A DNA stretch of 64,000 nucleotides, from positions 186,001 to 250,000 of the forward strand of contig NZ_CAKMSJ010000003.1 in NCBI RefSeq assembly GCF_928381505.1, written 5' to 3'. Source of the DNA: Rothia endophytica (GTDB lineage Bacteria; Actinomycetota; Actinomycetes; Actinomycetales; Micrococcaceae). The notes under the pieces were generated by a model. The model was not told where the DNA came from, ran no database searches, and saw nothing but the letters and a program-made list of their open reading frames with translations. This document shows, piece by piece, positions 54,612 to 62,034 of the stretch. The first letter of the stretch is position 1, and each line of letters opens with the position of its first letter. The position numbers and the translations under genes were made by a program.

Positions 54612-54638
54612 CGATAAGTTCAACGACGATGCTTATCG
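54612..54638 (+). promoter_or_regulatory. Hairpin in the gap 5' untranslated region
   Basis: CGATAAG (54612-54618) and CTTATCG (54632-54638) form a 7-base-pair stem ending just before the GAGAGGT ribosome binding site of gap. It could affect translation initiation or transcript stability. No known riboswitch is recognised. Confidence 0.4.
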
Positions 54639-54652
54639 AGAGAGGTCACACC

Positions 54653-56098
54653 ATGACTATTTCTGCAGACAACGCTCACGATCAGTGGCTCGCTTCTGAA
54701 GCTGAAGCTGAGACCATGATCCCGATGATCGGTAAACTCAACCGCGAGAACAACGTGGTGGTTTCCATTCACGGGCACACACTGATCAACAAGTCTGTCA
54801 TTCAGATTCTGAAGGCTCACCGTTTTGCCCGTCAGATTGACGATGTTGAGCTGGATCCTGCTGCTTCCCTGTCAGTTCTGCAGATTGTTCAGGGCTTTAA
54901 CCTGGGCGCTTGCTCCCTCGATCTTGCAGCTCTCTGGCGCAAGTTTGAGAAATCCGGTGACAGCGACCTTGAAGCCTGGCTGCGCGGCGAGCTAGCTCCC
55001 GTCATCGACAAGAAGGGCGACATCAAGGGCACTTCCCAGGACGTCGTGCTCTACGGCTTCGGACGTATCGGCCGCCTACTGGCGCGCATCCTGCTCGAAC
55101 GCTCAGCCGGTGCCGGCCCCAAACTGCGCGCCGTCGTCGTGCGCAAGAACTCCGATAAGGACCTCTACAAGCGTGCCTCCCTGCTACGCCGCGACTCCGT
55201 ACACGGCGCTTTCAAGGGCACCATCCGCGTGGACGAAGAGAACAGCACCATCATCGCCAACGGCACCCCCATCCGCTTCATCTACGCCTCAGACCCCAGC
55301 GAAATCGACTACACCGCCTACGGCATCGACAACGCCATCGTCGTCGATAACACCGGCCGCTGGCGCGATAAGGACGCTCTCTCACAGCACCTCCAGGCAA
55401 CCGGCGCAGCTCGCGTTCTACTGACTGCACCGGGTAAGGGCGTCAAGAACATCGTCTGCGGTGTCAACGACCAGCTCATCGACGAACACGACACCGTGCT
55501 CTCAGCCGCCAGCTGCACCACCAACGCCATTACCCCCGTTCTGGCTGTGATGGATGAGGTCTTCGGCGTGGTCCGCGGCCATGTTGAAACTGTCCACTCC
55601 TTTACCAATGACCAGAACCTCATTGACAACTTCCACAAGGGCGACCGCCGCGGCCGCTCCGCAGCTCTCAACATGGTCATCACCGAGACCGGCGCTGCCA
55701 AGGCTGTCTCTAAGGCTCTGCCCCAGTTAGAAGGCAAGCTAACCGGCAACGCTATCCGCGTCCCCACCCCGGATGTCTCCATGGCAATCCTCAACCTACA
55801 GCTCGAAAAGCCCGTAGGCTCTAAGGACGAACTCAACGACCTGCTGCGTGATCGCTCCCTGCACTCATCCCTACGCCGTCAGATCGACTACACCGACTCT
55901 CATGAGGTCGTCTCCACCGACTTCGTCGGCTCCCGTGCTGCCGGCGTTGTTGATGGTCTAGCAACGATTACCTCGGGTGATACCAACGCCATTCTCTACG
56001 TCTGGTACGACAACGAGTTCGGCTACTCCTGTCAGGTCATCCGCGTGCTGGAAACCATGGTCGGCGGCAAGTTGCAGAGCTTCCCCGTCAGCCAGTAA
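54653..56098 (+). CDS. gap: Glyceraldehyde-3-phosphate dehydrogenase, long GapB-type
   Basis: The 481-residue protein has an N-terminal extension of about 125 residues (helical, with QDVVLYGFGRIGRLLARILLE as the start of the NAD fold). The catalytic Cys288 is in SAASCTTNAITP. The C-terminus YVWYDNEFGYSCQVIRVLE is typical. This is the long form seen in Corynebacterium-type GapB, often linked to gluconeogenic flux; the direction here is an inference. ATG 54653 with GAGAGGT upstream. A 200-base leader contains a hairpin, and a strong terminator follows. Confidence 0.95.
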   Translation: MTISADNAHDQWLASEAEAETMIPMIGKLNRENNVVVSIHGHTLINKSVIQILKAHRFARQIDDVELDPAASLSVLQIVQGFNLGACSLDLAALWRKFEKSGDSDLEAWLRGELAPVIDKKGDIKGTSQDVVLYGFGRIGRLLARILLERSAGAGPKLRAVVVRKNSDKDLYKRASLLRRDSVHGAFKGTIRVDEENSTIIANGTPIRFIYASDPSEIDYTAYGIDNAIVVDNTGRWRDKDALSQHLQATGAARVLLTAPGKGVKNIVCGVNDQLIDEHDTVLSAASCTTNAITPVLAVMDEVFGVVRGHVETVHSFTNDQNLIDNFHKGDRRGRSAALNMVITETGAAKAVSKALPQLEGKLTGNAIRVPTPDVSMAILNLQLEKPVGSKDELNDLLRDRSLHSSLRRQIDYTDSHEVVSTDFVGSRAAGVVDGLATITSGDTNAILYVWYDNEFGYSCQVIRVLETMVGGKLQSFPVSQ

Positions 56099-56113
56099 AA
56101 CTCTCAACAGAAT

Positions 56114-56144
56114 GCCTGCCCCCGGTGACAAACCGGGGGCAGGC
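56114..56144 (+). terminator. Terminator after gap
   Basis: GCCTGCCCCCGGT (56114-56126) pairs perfectly with ACCGGGGGCAGGC (56132-56144), followed by TTTTTT. Very strong. Confidence 0.96.
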
Positions 56145-56204
56145 TTTTTTGCCCTGTCTGCAACTACTTACCTGAGTGCTTGGGATGCTTTGTACCAGCT
56201 GACC

Positions 56205-56333
56205 CTAGAGCCAGTATTGGGTGTAGGCAATCAGCCCAAGTGCAGCACCAACAGCTAATCCCAACAGCACCCAGGAGTTGTTCGCCAGAAACTGTTTCAT
56301 AACTGACTCTTGTTTCTGATTTTCATGTTCCAC
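56205..56333 (-). CDS. 42-aa single-pass membrane protein
   Basis: A very short gene: GTG 56333, with AAGAAAGGG about 8 bases upstream, ends at TAG 56205. The protein has a hydrophilic start (MEHENQKQESVMKQF) and one membrane helix (WVLLGLAVGAALGLIAYTQY). An alternative start is the internal ATG at 56300. No family is recognised. Its position between gap and the enoyl-CoA hydratase-type gene, with a ribosome binding site and a clean hydrophobic segment, supports it as real. Confidence 0.6.
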   Translation of the reverse strand: MEHENQKQESVMKQFLANNSWVLLGLAVGAALGLIAYTQYWL

Positions 56334-56404
56334 GGCATTCACCCTTTCTTGTCTCCAGTCTAGCGATGGAGCACAACCTAAGAGATGCCCTCCCCACCCT
56401 TTGC

Positions 56405-57466
56405 CTAGACCGAACGTAGCTCCAACGGGCCTGATTCCGGATTGTCAAAGAAGGCAAGGACACTGGCCTCATCCACCTCTTCCAGGGTGGCCGGTTGCCA
56501 AGCGGGCTGTCTATCCTTATCAATGACCTGCGCCCTAATGCCCTCACGCATATCGTGGCCGGCAGCCGAATTAAGGGTCACTGCGTAGTCTTGATTCAGC
56601 GTTAGGTTCAGGGTCTGGTCCGCTGCCCGGCGGGTAGCCTGTAGCGCCACCTTCATGCCGGTGGGGCTATTATGGCGCAGCGCTGCCAGCACCTCGTGCA
56701 CCAGCGCACCCTCGTCCGCCTCTGCCGCCGCTTGGCGTTCAACCTCAGCCACAATCTTCTCCACCGTGGTTTCCGAGAAGGCCGCCTCAATCCAGTCAGC
56801 ATTTTCCTCTAGGCGGGAGGGCTCGGCGTCCTCAGCGAAACCCTGGATACAGCGCTCAACGTCATCAGCTGCGTCCACCTTGCTCAGTGCCTCTGCTAGA
56901 TCATTGAGGCGCTCAGAGGGCACGTAGTAGTCTGCTAGCCCCACTGCTAGGGCATCTGCACCGGAGGTGTGCAGTCCGGTGAGTGCCATAGCGTAGCCCA
57001 GCTTGCGGGGGCTGCGGGAAAGGATGTGCAGGGCACCCACATCGGGGCTGAAGCCGATGATTGTTTCGGGCATGCCCACCCGGCTGCGCTCGGTCACCAC
57101 CCGGTAGGCGGCGTGTGCTGAGACTCCGACACCACCGCCCAGCACCAGACCGTCCATAAAGCTCACCAGCGGCTTGGGGTAGCGGGAAAGCCGCAGGTTC
57201 ATGGTGTACTCAAACCCCATGAACTCGGGCAGACGCTCGGGCTCGTAGTAAATTGACTTCACGTCCCCGCCGGCGCAGAGGCCGCGGTCCCCGGCACCGG
57301 TAATCAGCACCGTGTCCACGCTGTCATCTGCTTCAAATTCGGTGAGTAGATGATCCACCTGCTGCATCATTTCTAGGTTCAGCGCATTCACCGCACGCGG
57401 GCGGTTGAGCGTGATGATGCCCAGGCTTCCTTGCCTGCTGCCCAGCACCAGTTTCTCGTCGGTCAT
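56405..57466 (-). CDS. Enoyl-CoA hydratase/isomerase family protein, 3-hydroxyisobutyryl-CoA hydrolase-like
   Basis: A 353-residue crotonase-fold enzyme. NRPRAVNALNLEMMQQ opens the domain, and GGDVKSIY and LGGGVGVSAHAAYRVVTERSR with GMPETIIGFSPDVGA form the oxyanion hole and active site. The longer C-terminal part (after residue 230) and the PETxxGxxPDVG segment are typical of 3-hydroxyisobutyryl-CoA hydrolase in valine breakdown, but the substrate is not certain. ATG 57466 with GGAGGG upstream. Confidence 0.85.
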   Translation of the reverse strand: MTDEKLVLGSRQGSLGIITLNRPRAVNALNLEMMQQVDHLLTEFEADDSVDTVLITGAGDRGLCAGGDVKSIYYEPERLPEFMGFEYTMNLRLSRYPKPLVSFMDGLVLGGGVGVSAHAAYRVVTERSRVGMPETIIGFSPDVGALHILSRSPRKLGYAMALTGLHTSGADALAVGLADYYVPSERLNDLAEALSKVDAADDVERCIQGFAEDAEPSRLEENADWIEAAFSETTVEKIVAEVERQAAAEADEGALVHEVLAALRHNSPTGMKVALQATRRAADQTLNLTLNQDYAVTLNSAAGHDMREGIRAQVIDKDRQPAWQPATLEEVDEASVLAFFDNPESGPLELRSV

Positions 57467-57563
57467 TAGCCCTCCAAAATAGTAAAAGGTTATGCACATC
57501 ACAGCCTACCGTCTGCGGGCAGGGGTCACTAGCCCAAGAGGACGCACTGCTAGGATTAAAGTC

Positions 57564-58367
57564 ATGAAAATTGCTACCTGGAACGTCAATTCCATTCGCG
57601 CCCGCGCTGAGCGCATAGAAGACTGGCTCGAGAAAACCGAGGTAGACGTCCTCGCAATTCAAGAAACCAAGGCAACCGACGAGACCTTCCCCTACGAAAT
57701 CTTTGAGTACTCCGGCTACGATGTCGCCCACTTTGGCATCTCCCAGTGGAACGGCGTAGCGATCGCTTCCCGCGTGGGTCTTGAGGACGTAGAGCGCACC
57801 TTCCCCTCCCAGCCCACCTTCGGCAAGCCCGGCGAAGAGCCCGTTCAAGAGGCTCGCGCTATTGGCGCCACCTGTGACGGTGTGCGCGTATGGAGCCTCT
57901 ATGTGCCCAACGGCCGCGGCACCGAGGATCCCCACATGAGTTACAAGCTGGACTGGCTTTCTGCCCTGCACCAGGACGTCAGCAGCTGGCTTGAAGCCGA
58001 CCCGGCAGCCCAGCTTGCCCTGGTGGGGGACTGGAACATCGCCCCGCTAGACCAGGACGTGTGGGATATCGACTTCTTCCGGGCCAACAACATGACCCAC
58101 GTGACTGCACCCGAACGCGCCGCCTTCAACGCCTTCTTGCAAGAACCGCTGAACCTGGTGGATGCGGTGCGCCCGCTGACCAATGAGCCCTACACCTACT
58201 GGGATTACACCAAGGGCCGTTTTTCAAAGGACGAGGGCATGCGCATCGACTTCCAGCTACTCTCCCCCGCTCTGGCCCAGCGCGTCGTTGCTGCAGAGAT
58301 TGACCGGGAAGAACGCGAAGGTGCGGGAGCCTCTGACCACACCCCCGTCATCATCGAGATTGCCTAA
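57564..58367 (+). CDS. xthA: Exodeoxyribonuclease III
   Basis: A 267-residue AP endonuclease and 3'-5' exonuclease of base-excision repair. MKIATWNVNSIRAR, LAIQETKA, YVPNGRG, the catalytic GDWNIAP and the final GASDHTPVIIEI are all conserved motif positions. ATG 57564 lies 7 bases after TAGGAT (57551-57556), a leaderless start. It is divergent from the crotonase-type gene. Confidence 0.94.
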   Translation: MKIATWNVNSIRARAERIEDWLEKTEVDVLAIQETKATDETFPYEIFEYSGYDVAHFGISQWNGVAIASRVGLEDVERTFPSQPTFGKPGEEPVQEARAIGATCDGVRVWSLYVPNGRGTEDPHMSYKLDWLSALHQDVSSWLEADPAAQLALVGDWNIAPLDQDVWDIDFFRANNMTHVTAPERAAFNAFLQEPLNLVDAVRPLTNEPYTYWDYTKGRFSKDEGMRIDFQLLSPALAQRVVAAEIDREEREGAGASDHTPVIIEIA

Positions 58368-58391
58368 TCTTTTATTTAATAGCTAAAGAAG

Positions 58392-58429
58392 AAGCCGCCC
58401 CGCACCAGAAAACTGGCGCGGGGCGGCTT
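58392..58429 (+). terminator. Terminator after xthA
   Basis: AAGCCGCCCCGC (58392-58403) pairs with GCGGGGCGGCTT (58418-58429), with additional CAG/CTG pairing inside, followed by ACTTTT. Confidence 0.88.
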
Positions 58430-58442
58430 ACTTTTAAAATAA

Positions 58443-58479
58443 AAATCCACTCTCATGTAGAAGCCTAGAGAGTGGATTT
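58443..58479 (-). terminator. Terminator of the tRNA operon
   Basis: AAATCCACTCTC (58443-58454) pairs with GAGAGTGGATTT (58468-58479). On the minus strand it is followed by TTATTTT. It lies 2 bases past the 3' end of tRNA-Phe, so it ends the three-tRNA transcript. Confidence 0.92.
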
Positions 58480-58481
58480 CG

Positions 58482-58554
58482 TGGCTCCGACCGGCGTCGA
58501 TCCGGTGACCTTACGATTTTCAGTCGCACGCTCTACCAACTGAGCTACAGAGCC
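58482..58554 (-). tRNA. tRNA-Phe (GAA)
   Basis: A 73-base cloverleaf: acceptor GGCTCTG pairs with CGGAGCC (one G-U), D-arm GCTC/GAGC, anticodon loop CTGAAAA with anticodon GAA (plus-strand 58519-58521), and T-arm with GATCGA. CCA is not encoded. It is last of three tRNA genes on the minus strand. Confidence 0.95.
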
Positions 58555-58615
58555 AGACATACCCTTAGATATGCCACAACCGCGTCTTCTCTTACGAGAA
58601 CTTACGCGGTCGGAG

Positions 58616-58689
58616 CGACCCCGACGGGACTTGAACCCGCGACCTCCGGCGTGACAGGCCGGCGCGCTAACCAACTGCGCTACGGGGCC
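58616..58689 (-). tRNA. tRNA-Asp (GTC)
   Basis: A 74-base cloverleaf: acceptor GGCCCCG pairs with CGGGGTC, anticodon GTC (plus-strand 58653-58655) in the loop CTGTCAC, and T-loop TTCAAGT. CCA is not encoded. It is the middle gene of the Glu-Asp-Phe tRNA cluster. Confidence 0.95.
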
Positions 58690-58740
58690 ATAGCTAGAAA
58701 TTTCTTTCCAACTTGGCCGTGAAATCTAAAGATTTCACAG

Positions 58741-58813
58741 TACCCCCAACGGGATTTGAACCCGTGTTACCGCCGTGAAAGGGCGGCGTCCTAGGCCGCT
58801 AGACGATAGGGGC
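58741..58813 (-). tRNA. tRNA-Glu (TTC)
   Basis: A 73-base cloverleaf: acceptor GCCCCTA pairs with TGGGGGT (with G-U pairs), anticodon TTC in the loop CTTTCAC, and T-loop TTCAAAT. CCA is not encoded. It is the first gene of the minus-strand tRNA cluster. Its anticodon-stem region contains GGACGCC. Confidence 0.95.
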
Positions 58814-59050
58814 TAGTTCGCATGAACTCCAGACTTCTCAGCCCGTCGCTCGAACAAGTAATACACTACGCGACTTCAAAACAGCGCGCAAATCAAAAAA
58901 CCGGGAATTGCATAAAATCTGCCCAAAAATAAGTAACCCACGCCACCAAAAAGCAGGAAATTACCACCTTCGCACCAAAGAAACACCTAGTCAAGGCGTT
59001 TTTACGGGGCGGATTGTAGATGAGGAAAAAATTCTATATTTTTTTAAAAA
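58814..59050. other. AT-rich intergenic region between tRNA cluster and uspA-type gene
   Basis: This stretch should carry the tRNA-cluster promoter on the minus strand and is AT-rich (several A-runs, including a run near 59040-59050). No gene is supported: the one open frame on the plus strand lacks a ribosome binding site and would run through the terminator of the next gene. A second small hairpin CTACTCCT/AGGAGTA lies at about 59137-59175. Confidence 0.5.
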
Positions 59051-59121
59051 AGACGGCAGAACACCACCGTCGAAGCCAAGCCATCTTGAATCTTGAGCTT
59101 CGGCGCGATGCTCTGCCGTCT
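59051..59121 (-). terminator. Large branched terminator hairpin after the UspA gene
   Basis: AGACGGCAGA (59051-59060) pairs perfectly with TCTGCCGTCT (59112-59121). Inside, CGAAGC pairs with GCTTCG, and a further AAGCC/GGCTT-like pairing is possible. On the minus strand TTTTTTAAAAA follows, so it terminates the universal stress protein gene. The structure is unusually large for a terminator (71 bases). Confidence 0.75.
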
Positions 59122-59196
59122 GCAGCCTAGTACTAGCCTACTCCTCCCCGAGTCTCGAGACCAGAGAAGGAGTAAGGAGGTTTTAGGGCTAGGTAC

Positions 59197-60210
59197 TTAG
59201 CCCCAGGTGATTTCCGCACTGGGCGCGGTTTCGACACGGGGGTCTTCAAGCTGGGGAACAATCATGACTGGCACCTGGGTGTTGTGCAGGATGCCCTGAG
59301 AGGTTGAGCCCAGAAGCATGCCGGCGATTCCACCGCGACCACGGGTACCAACCACAATCATGTCGGCGTTATTACCAGCTTCAAGCAGAACTTGAACGGG
59401 GGAACCGTCAATAAGCTTGAACTCGATTTCCAGGTTGGGGAAGTAGCCGCGGATCCACTCGGCAGCCTTGCGCTGTAGGTCGGCAATTTCGCGGTAGAGT
59501 GCTTCAAAATCAACAGCGGCAGGCACCCAGTTCAGTGCACCGGTGTAAGGGGCCAGCGCGTTGACCAGGGTGAGCTTAACGCCCCGGCGGTCAGCCTCAT
59601 CAGCTGCCTGCATCATAGCGATACGGGCTTCTTCTGAACCGTCAGAACCGACCACTACTGACTTTCCGCCGCCCAGCAGGGAGGCGTCCTTTTCAATCTT
59701 TTCAGCGTAGGACTGAGGCACAGCCACCGTGGCACAGTGAGAATGCGCCGGAAGAGAGGTGGAAACGGTGCCCAGCAGACGCCCAATAAAGCCGCCGTGT
59801 GAGCGTGAGCCGACGACCATCAGCTCAGCTTTCTTGGAAAGTTCTAGCAGAACCGCAGTGGCATCGCCGGTTTCAACGGTGGCGCGCAGTTCAACACTGG
59901 TTTCACCGATACGGGAGTGCGCCTCATCAAGAATCTGAGCCACACCGTCAGTGAGCGCCTTCTCATCAACCATAGAGTAGCCGGCGTCAAAACCTGTACC
60001 GGTGAAAACAGGGAGGGAGTAAGCGGTTACCATGCGCACAGGAACCTTACGCACCTCAGCCTCGTGCACCGCCCAGCGCAGAGCGCCGTAGCTCTGCTCT
60101 GAACCGTCAATACCTACGATAATTTCACCCTGAGCACCAGCAAGCTGCGAGTGGTCGCCCCGGTTTGCTACAGCTTCTTCGCCGAAGGTGCGGAGTTCGC
60201 GGTCGGTCAT
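59197..60210 (-). CDS. Tandem universal stress protein (UspA)
   Basis: A 337-residue protein of two Usp domains (about residues 28-170 and 180-325). Each opens with a conserved Asp-Gly-Ser (IIVGIDGSEQS; VVVGSDGSEEA) and each has the ATP-binding GxxG-x9-GSxS-type loop (VVGSRSHGGFIGRLLGTVS; VVGTRGRGGIAGMLLGSTS). It probably binds ATP and acts in stress survival. ATG 60210 has AAGGGG upstream; the longer frame has no support. Confidence 0.92.
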   Translation of the reverse strand: MTDRELRTFGEEAVANRGDHSQLAGAQGEIIVGIDGSEQSYGALRWAVHEAEVRKVPVRMVTAYSLPVFTGTGFDAGYSMVDEKALTDGVAQILDEAHSRIGETSVELRATVETGDATAVLLELSKKAELMVVGSRSHGGFIGRLLGTVSTSLPAHSHCATVAVPQSYAEKIEKDASLLGGGKSVVVGSDGSEEARIAMMQAADEADRRGVKLTLVNALAPYTGALNWVPAAVDFEALYREIADLQRKAAEWIRGYFPNLEIEFKLIDGSPVQVLLEAGNNADMIVVGTRGRGGIAGMLLGSTSQGILHNTQVPVMIVPQLEDPRVETAPSAEITWG

Positions 60211-60466
60211 GGTTTTCCCCTTACTATTTAGGTGAGAACCCCGTGGCATGCAGTGGCCGAATCTCCGGCGCAACCGCCGGGGTCTTTACCTCAAGTCTAG
60301 TGCCTCCGCTCACATTTAAGGGTCTTATTTCGCATGATGGTCGCAAGATGGTGCGAATCTGACACAAACTGCGGAACCTCACTTCTTGTGTAGCAACCTG
60401 CCAGTAGTTACCCATCCCGCAGTGAGACAATAAAAGTAATGACCAATTCCACGAAGTGAGGGCACA

Positions 60467-61789
60467 ATGACAGATAAGGCCTGGAGCACCTGGTCACACC
60501 AGCACAGCACCACCCCTACCGGCTTGCTGTCACCGCGTTCTGCCCTTGAGCTTGCAGCACAGGTGCAAGACGCAGCGGCGTCAGGTCAACGCGTCAAGGT
60601 AGTAGGACGGGGCCGGAGTGCCTCATCTGTAGCGCAACCCGATGGCCAGCATCTGACCCTGGATTACCTCACGGGGCTGGTGAGCGTCGATACTCAGAAC
60701 CTCACCGCCACCTTTCTAGCGGGCACCAGCGTCCGTGATGCCAATAAGGCACTGGGCTACTACAACCTGGCTTTTACCAACCTGGGCAGGCTCGACGACC
60801 AGACCCTGGCAGGTGCAATCTCTACAGGCTTTCACGGCACAGGTCTGGGCTACGGAATTTTTGCCACCCAGGTCAAAGAGCTGAGCATGGTTGATGCCAC
60901 CGGCCAAGCTCTCACCTGCTCAGAAAGCAAAAACCCCGAAATCTTTAGGGCGGCCCTCTGCGGCCTAGGCGCTCTGGGCATTATCACCCACATCACCTTC
61001 AACGTGGTGCCCCAGTTCCGCCTGCACGCCGCCGAACGCGGGCACCGCTACAGCACCATAGTCCCCGCCTTTATTGAGCGCGCCCGAGGAGCCGACCACT
61101 ACGAATTCAGCTGGTTTCCCGGGTCCAAAGAGGTGCGCACCCGCCGCCTCACCCGTCTACCTTTGCTCACCGACGGCTATATGCCCGCAGGTGCCACACT
61201 GAGCCAGGCACGGCGCTACGGCGGGGATCACCTGCTCAACAACGGCATCTTCTCGGCCCTCAGTTACGCGGGGCAGAAACTCCCCGCCGCTCAACCTACG
61301 CTCAACAAAATTTCTAACTGGGGTAAGGGCAACCGCCGTTACGCCGACTACTCAGCCAGGGTTTTCACGGTGGCTCGCACTATCCCCCAAAACAATATGG
61401 AATACGCTTTCGATGTTGAGCAGTTCGATGAAGTCATGGCAGATCTCTACACCCACCTGAACGGTTCACTGGGTGAAAGTAGCTACCCGCTGGTGGTGCG
61501 CACTGCCGCCGCCGATGATATCCCGCTGTCCCAGGCCTACGGGCGCGAAACCTTCTATGTTTCGGCACGCCAGTACTGGCGTCGCCCCCACACTGACTAT
61601 TTCACTGCCCTAGAAAGAATTTTTATGGTGCACGGGGGCAGGCCGCACTGGGGGCAGTTCCACACCCAGGACGCCGCCGCCCTGGCAGAGCTCTACCCCC
61701 TCTTTGAGGAGTTGACGAGCCTACGCGAGGAGCTGGACCCGGCAGGCACCTTCCTCAATCCCTACCTTGAGAAGGTACTTCTCAGCTAA
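60467..61789 (+). CDS. FAD-binding oxidoreductase, D-arabinono-1,4-lactone oxidase family
   Basis: A 440-residue VAO/ALO-type flavoprotein: N-terminal FAD domain (residues 15-180, with LSPRSALELAAQVQDAA and ISTGFHGTGLGYG) and a C-terminal ALO domain ending GGRPHWGQFHTQD ... LDPAGTFLNPYLEKV. Related enzymes oxidise aldonolactones or alditols with oxygen. In the FAD motif, where the family usually has GxGHS with a His that forms the covalent flavin bond, this protein has G47-R-G-R50-S51, so covalent attachment seems absent. ATG 60467 with GAGGGC upstream. Substrate unknown. Confidence 0.85.
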   Translation: MTDKAWSTWSHQHSTTPTGLLSPRSALELAAQVQDAAASGQRVKVVGRGRSASSVAQPDGQHLTLDYLTGLVSVDTQNLTATFLAGTSVRDANKALGYYNLAFTNLGRLDDQTLAGAISTGFHGTGLGYGIFATQVKELSMVDATGQALTCSESKNPEIFRAALCGLGALGIITHITFNVVPQFRLHAAERGHRYSTIVPAFIERARGADHYEFSWFPGSKEVRTRRLTRLPLLTDGYMPAGATLSQARRYGGDHLLNNGIFSALSYAGQKLPAAQPTLNKISNWGKGNRRYADYSARVFTVARTIPQNNMEYAFDVEQFDEVMADLYTHLNGSLGESSYPLVVRTAAADDIPLSQAYGRETFYVSARQYWRRPHTDYFTALERIFMVHGGRPHWGQFHTQDAAALAELYPLFEELTSLREELDPAGTFLNPYLEKVLLS

Positions 61790-61824
61790 CGGACTGGCAC
61801 TTACCACGGCATTAGACGGAACAA

Positions 61825-61977
61825 ACTTATAGCCCGCCTGCTGGCTGGATGAAGCACACTTTTCCGAGCTCGCGAGGAAAGAAAAAGTGTGCGGAATCAG
61901 CCGAGCTCGCGAGGCTGGGCGTGAATCGCATGTGAGCGAAGCGAACCAGCGAGAGGGTCAGCAGGCGGGCTATGAGC
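61825..61977 (+). repeat. Hairpin-ended interspersed repeat, copy C, with nested hairpin
   Basis: The terminal arms ATAGCCCGCCTGCTG (61829-61843) and CAGCAGGCGGGCTAT (61959-61973) are perfectly complementary, extending outward with G-U pairs. The core at 61913-61958 is a good family match (GTGAATCGCATGTGAGCG, AGCGAACC and GCGAGAGGGT). Between the left arm and the core lies an extra segment with a GCACACTTTT/AAAAAGTGTGC stem. CCGAGCTCGCGAGG occurs twice (61864-61877, 61901-61914). It sits between two convergent flavoprotein genes. Confidence 0.8.
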
Positions 61978-62034
61978 TTGTGAAGTCTGGAAAGTCGCTT
62001 TAAGCAAACCCTCCATTATTTAGGCGGCAGGGCT

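Noticed and set aside
57333..57971. 212-codon minus-strand frame spanning the crotonase and xthA genes
   Set aside because: It overlaps two well-supported genes and both of their promoters; no motif is present.
58465..58674. Minus-strand open frame of 69 codons across the tRNA region
   Set aside because: It overlaps tRNA-Phe and most of tRNA-Asp; such frames are a known artefact of tRNA clusters.
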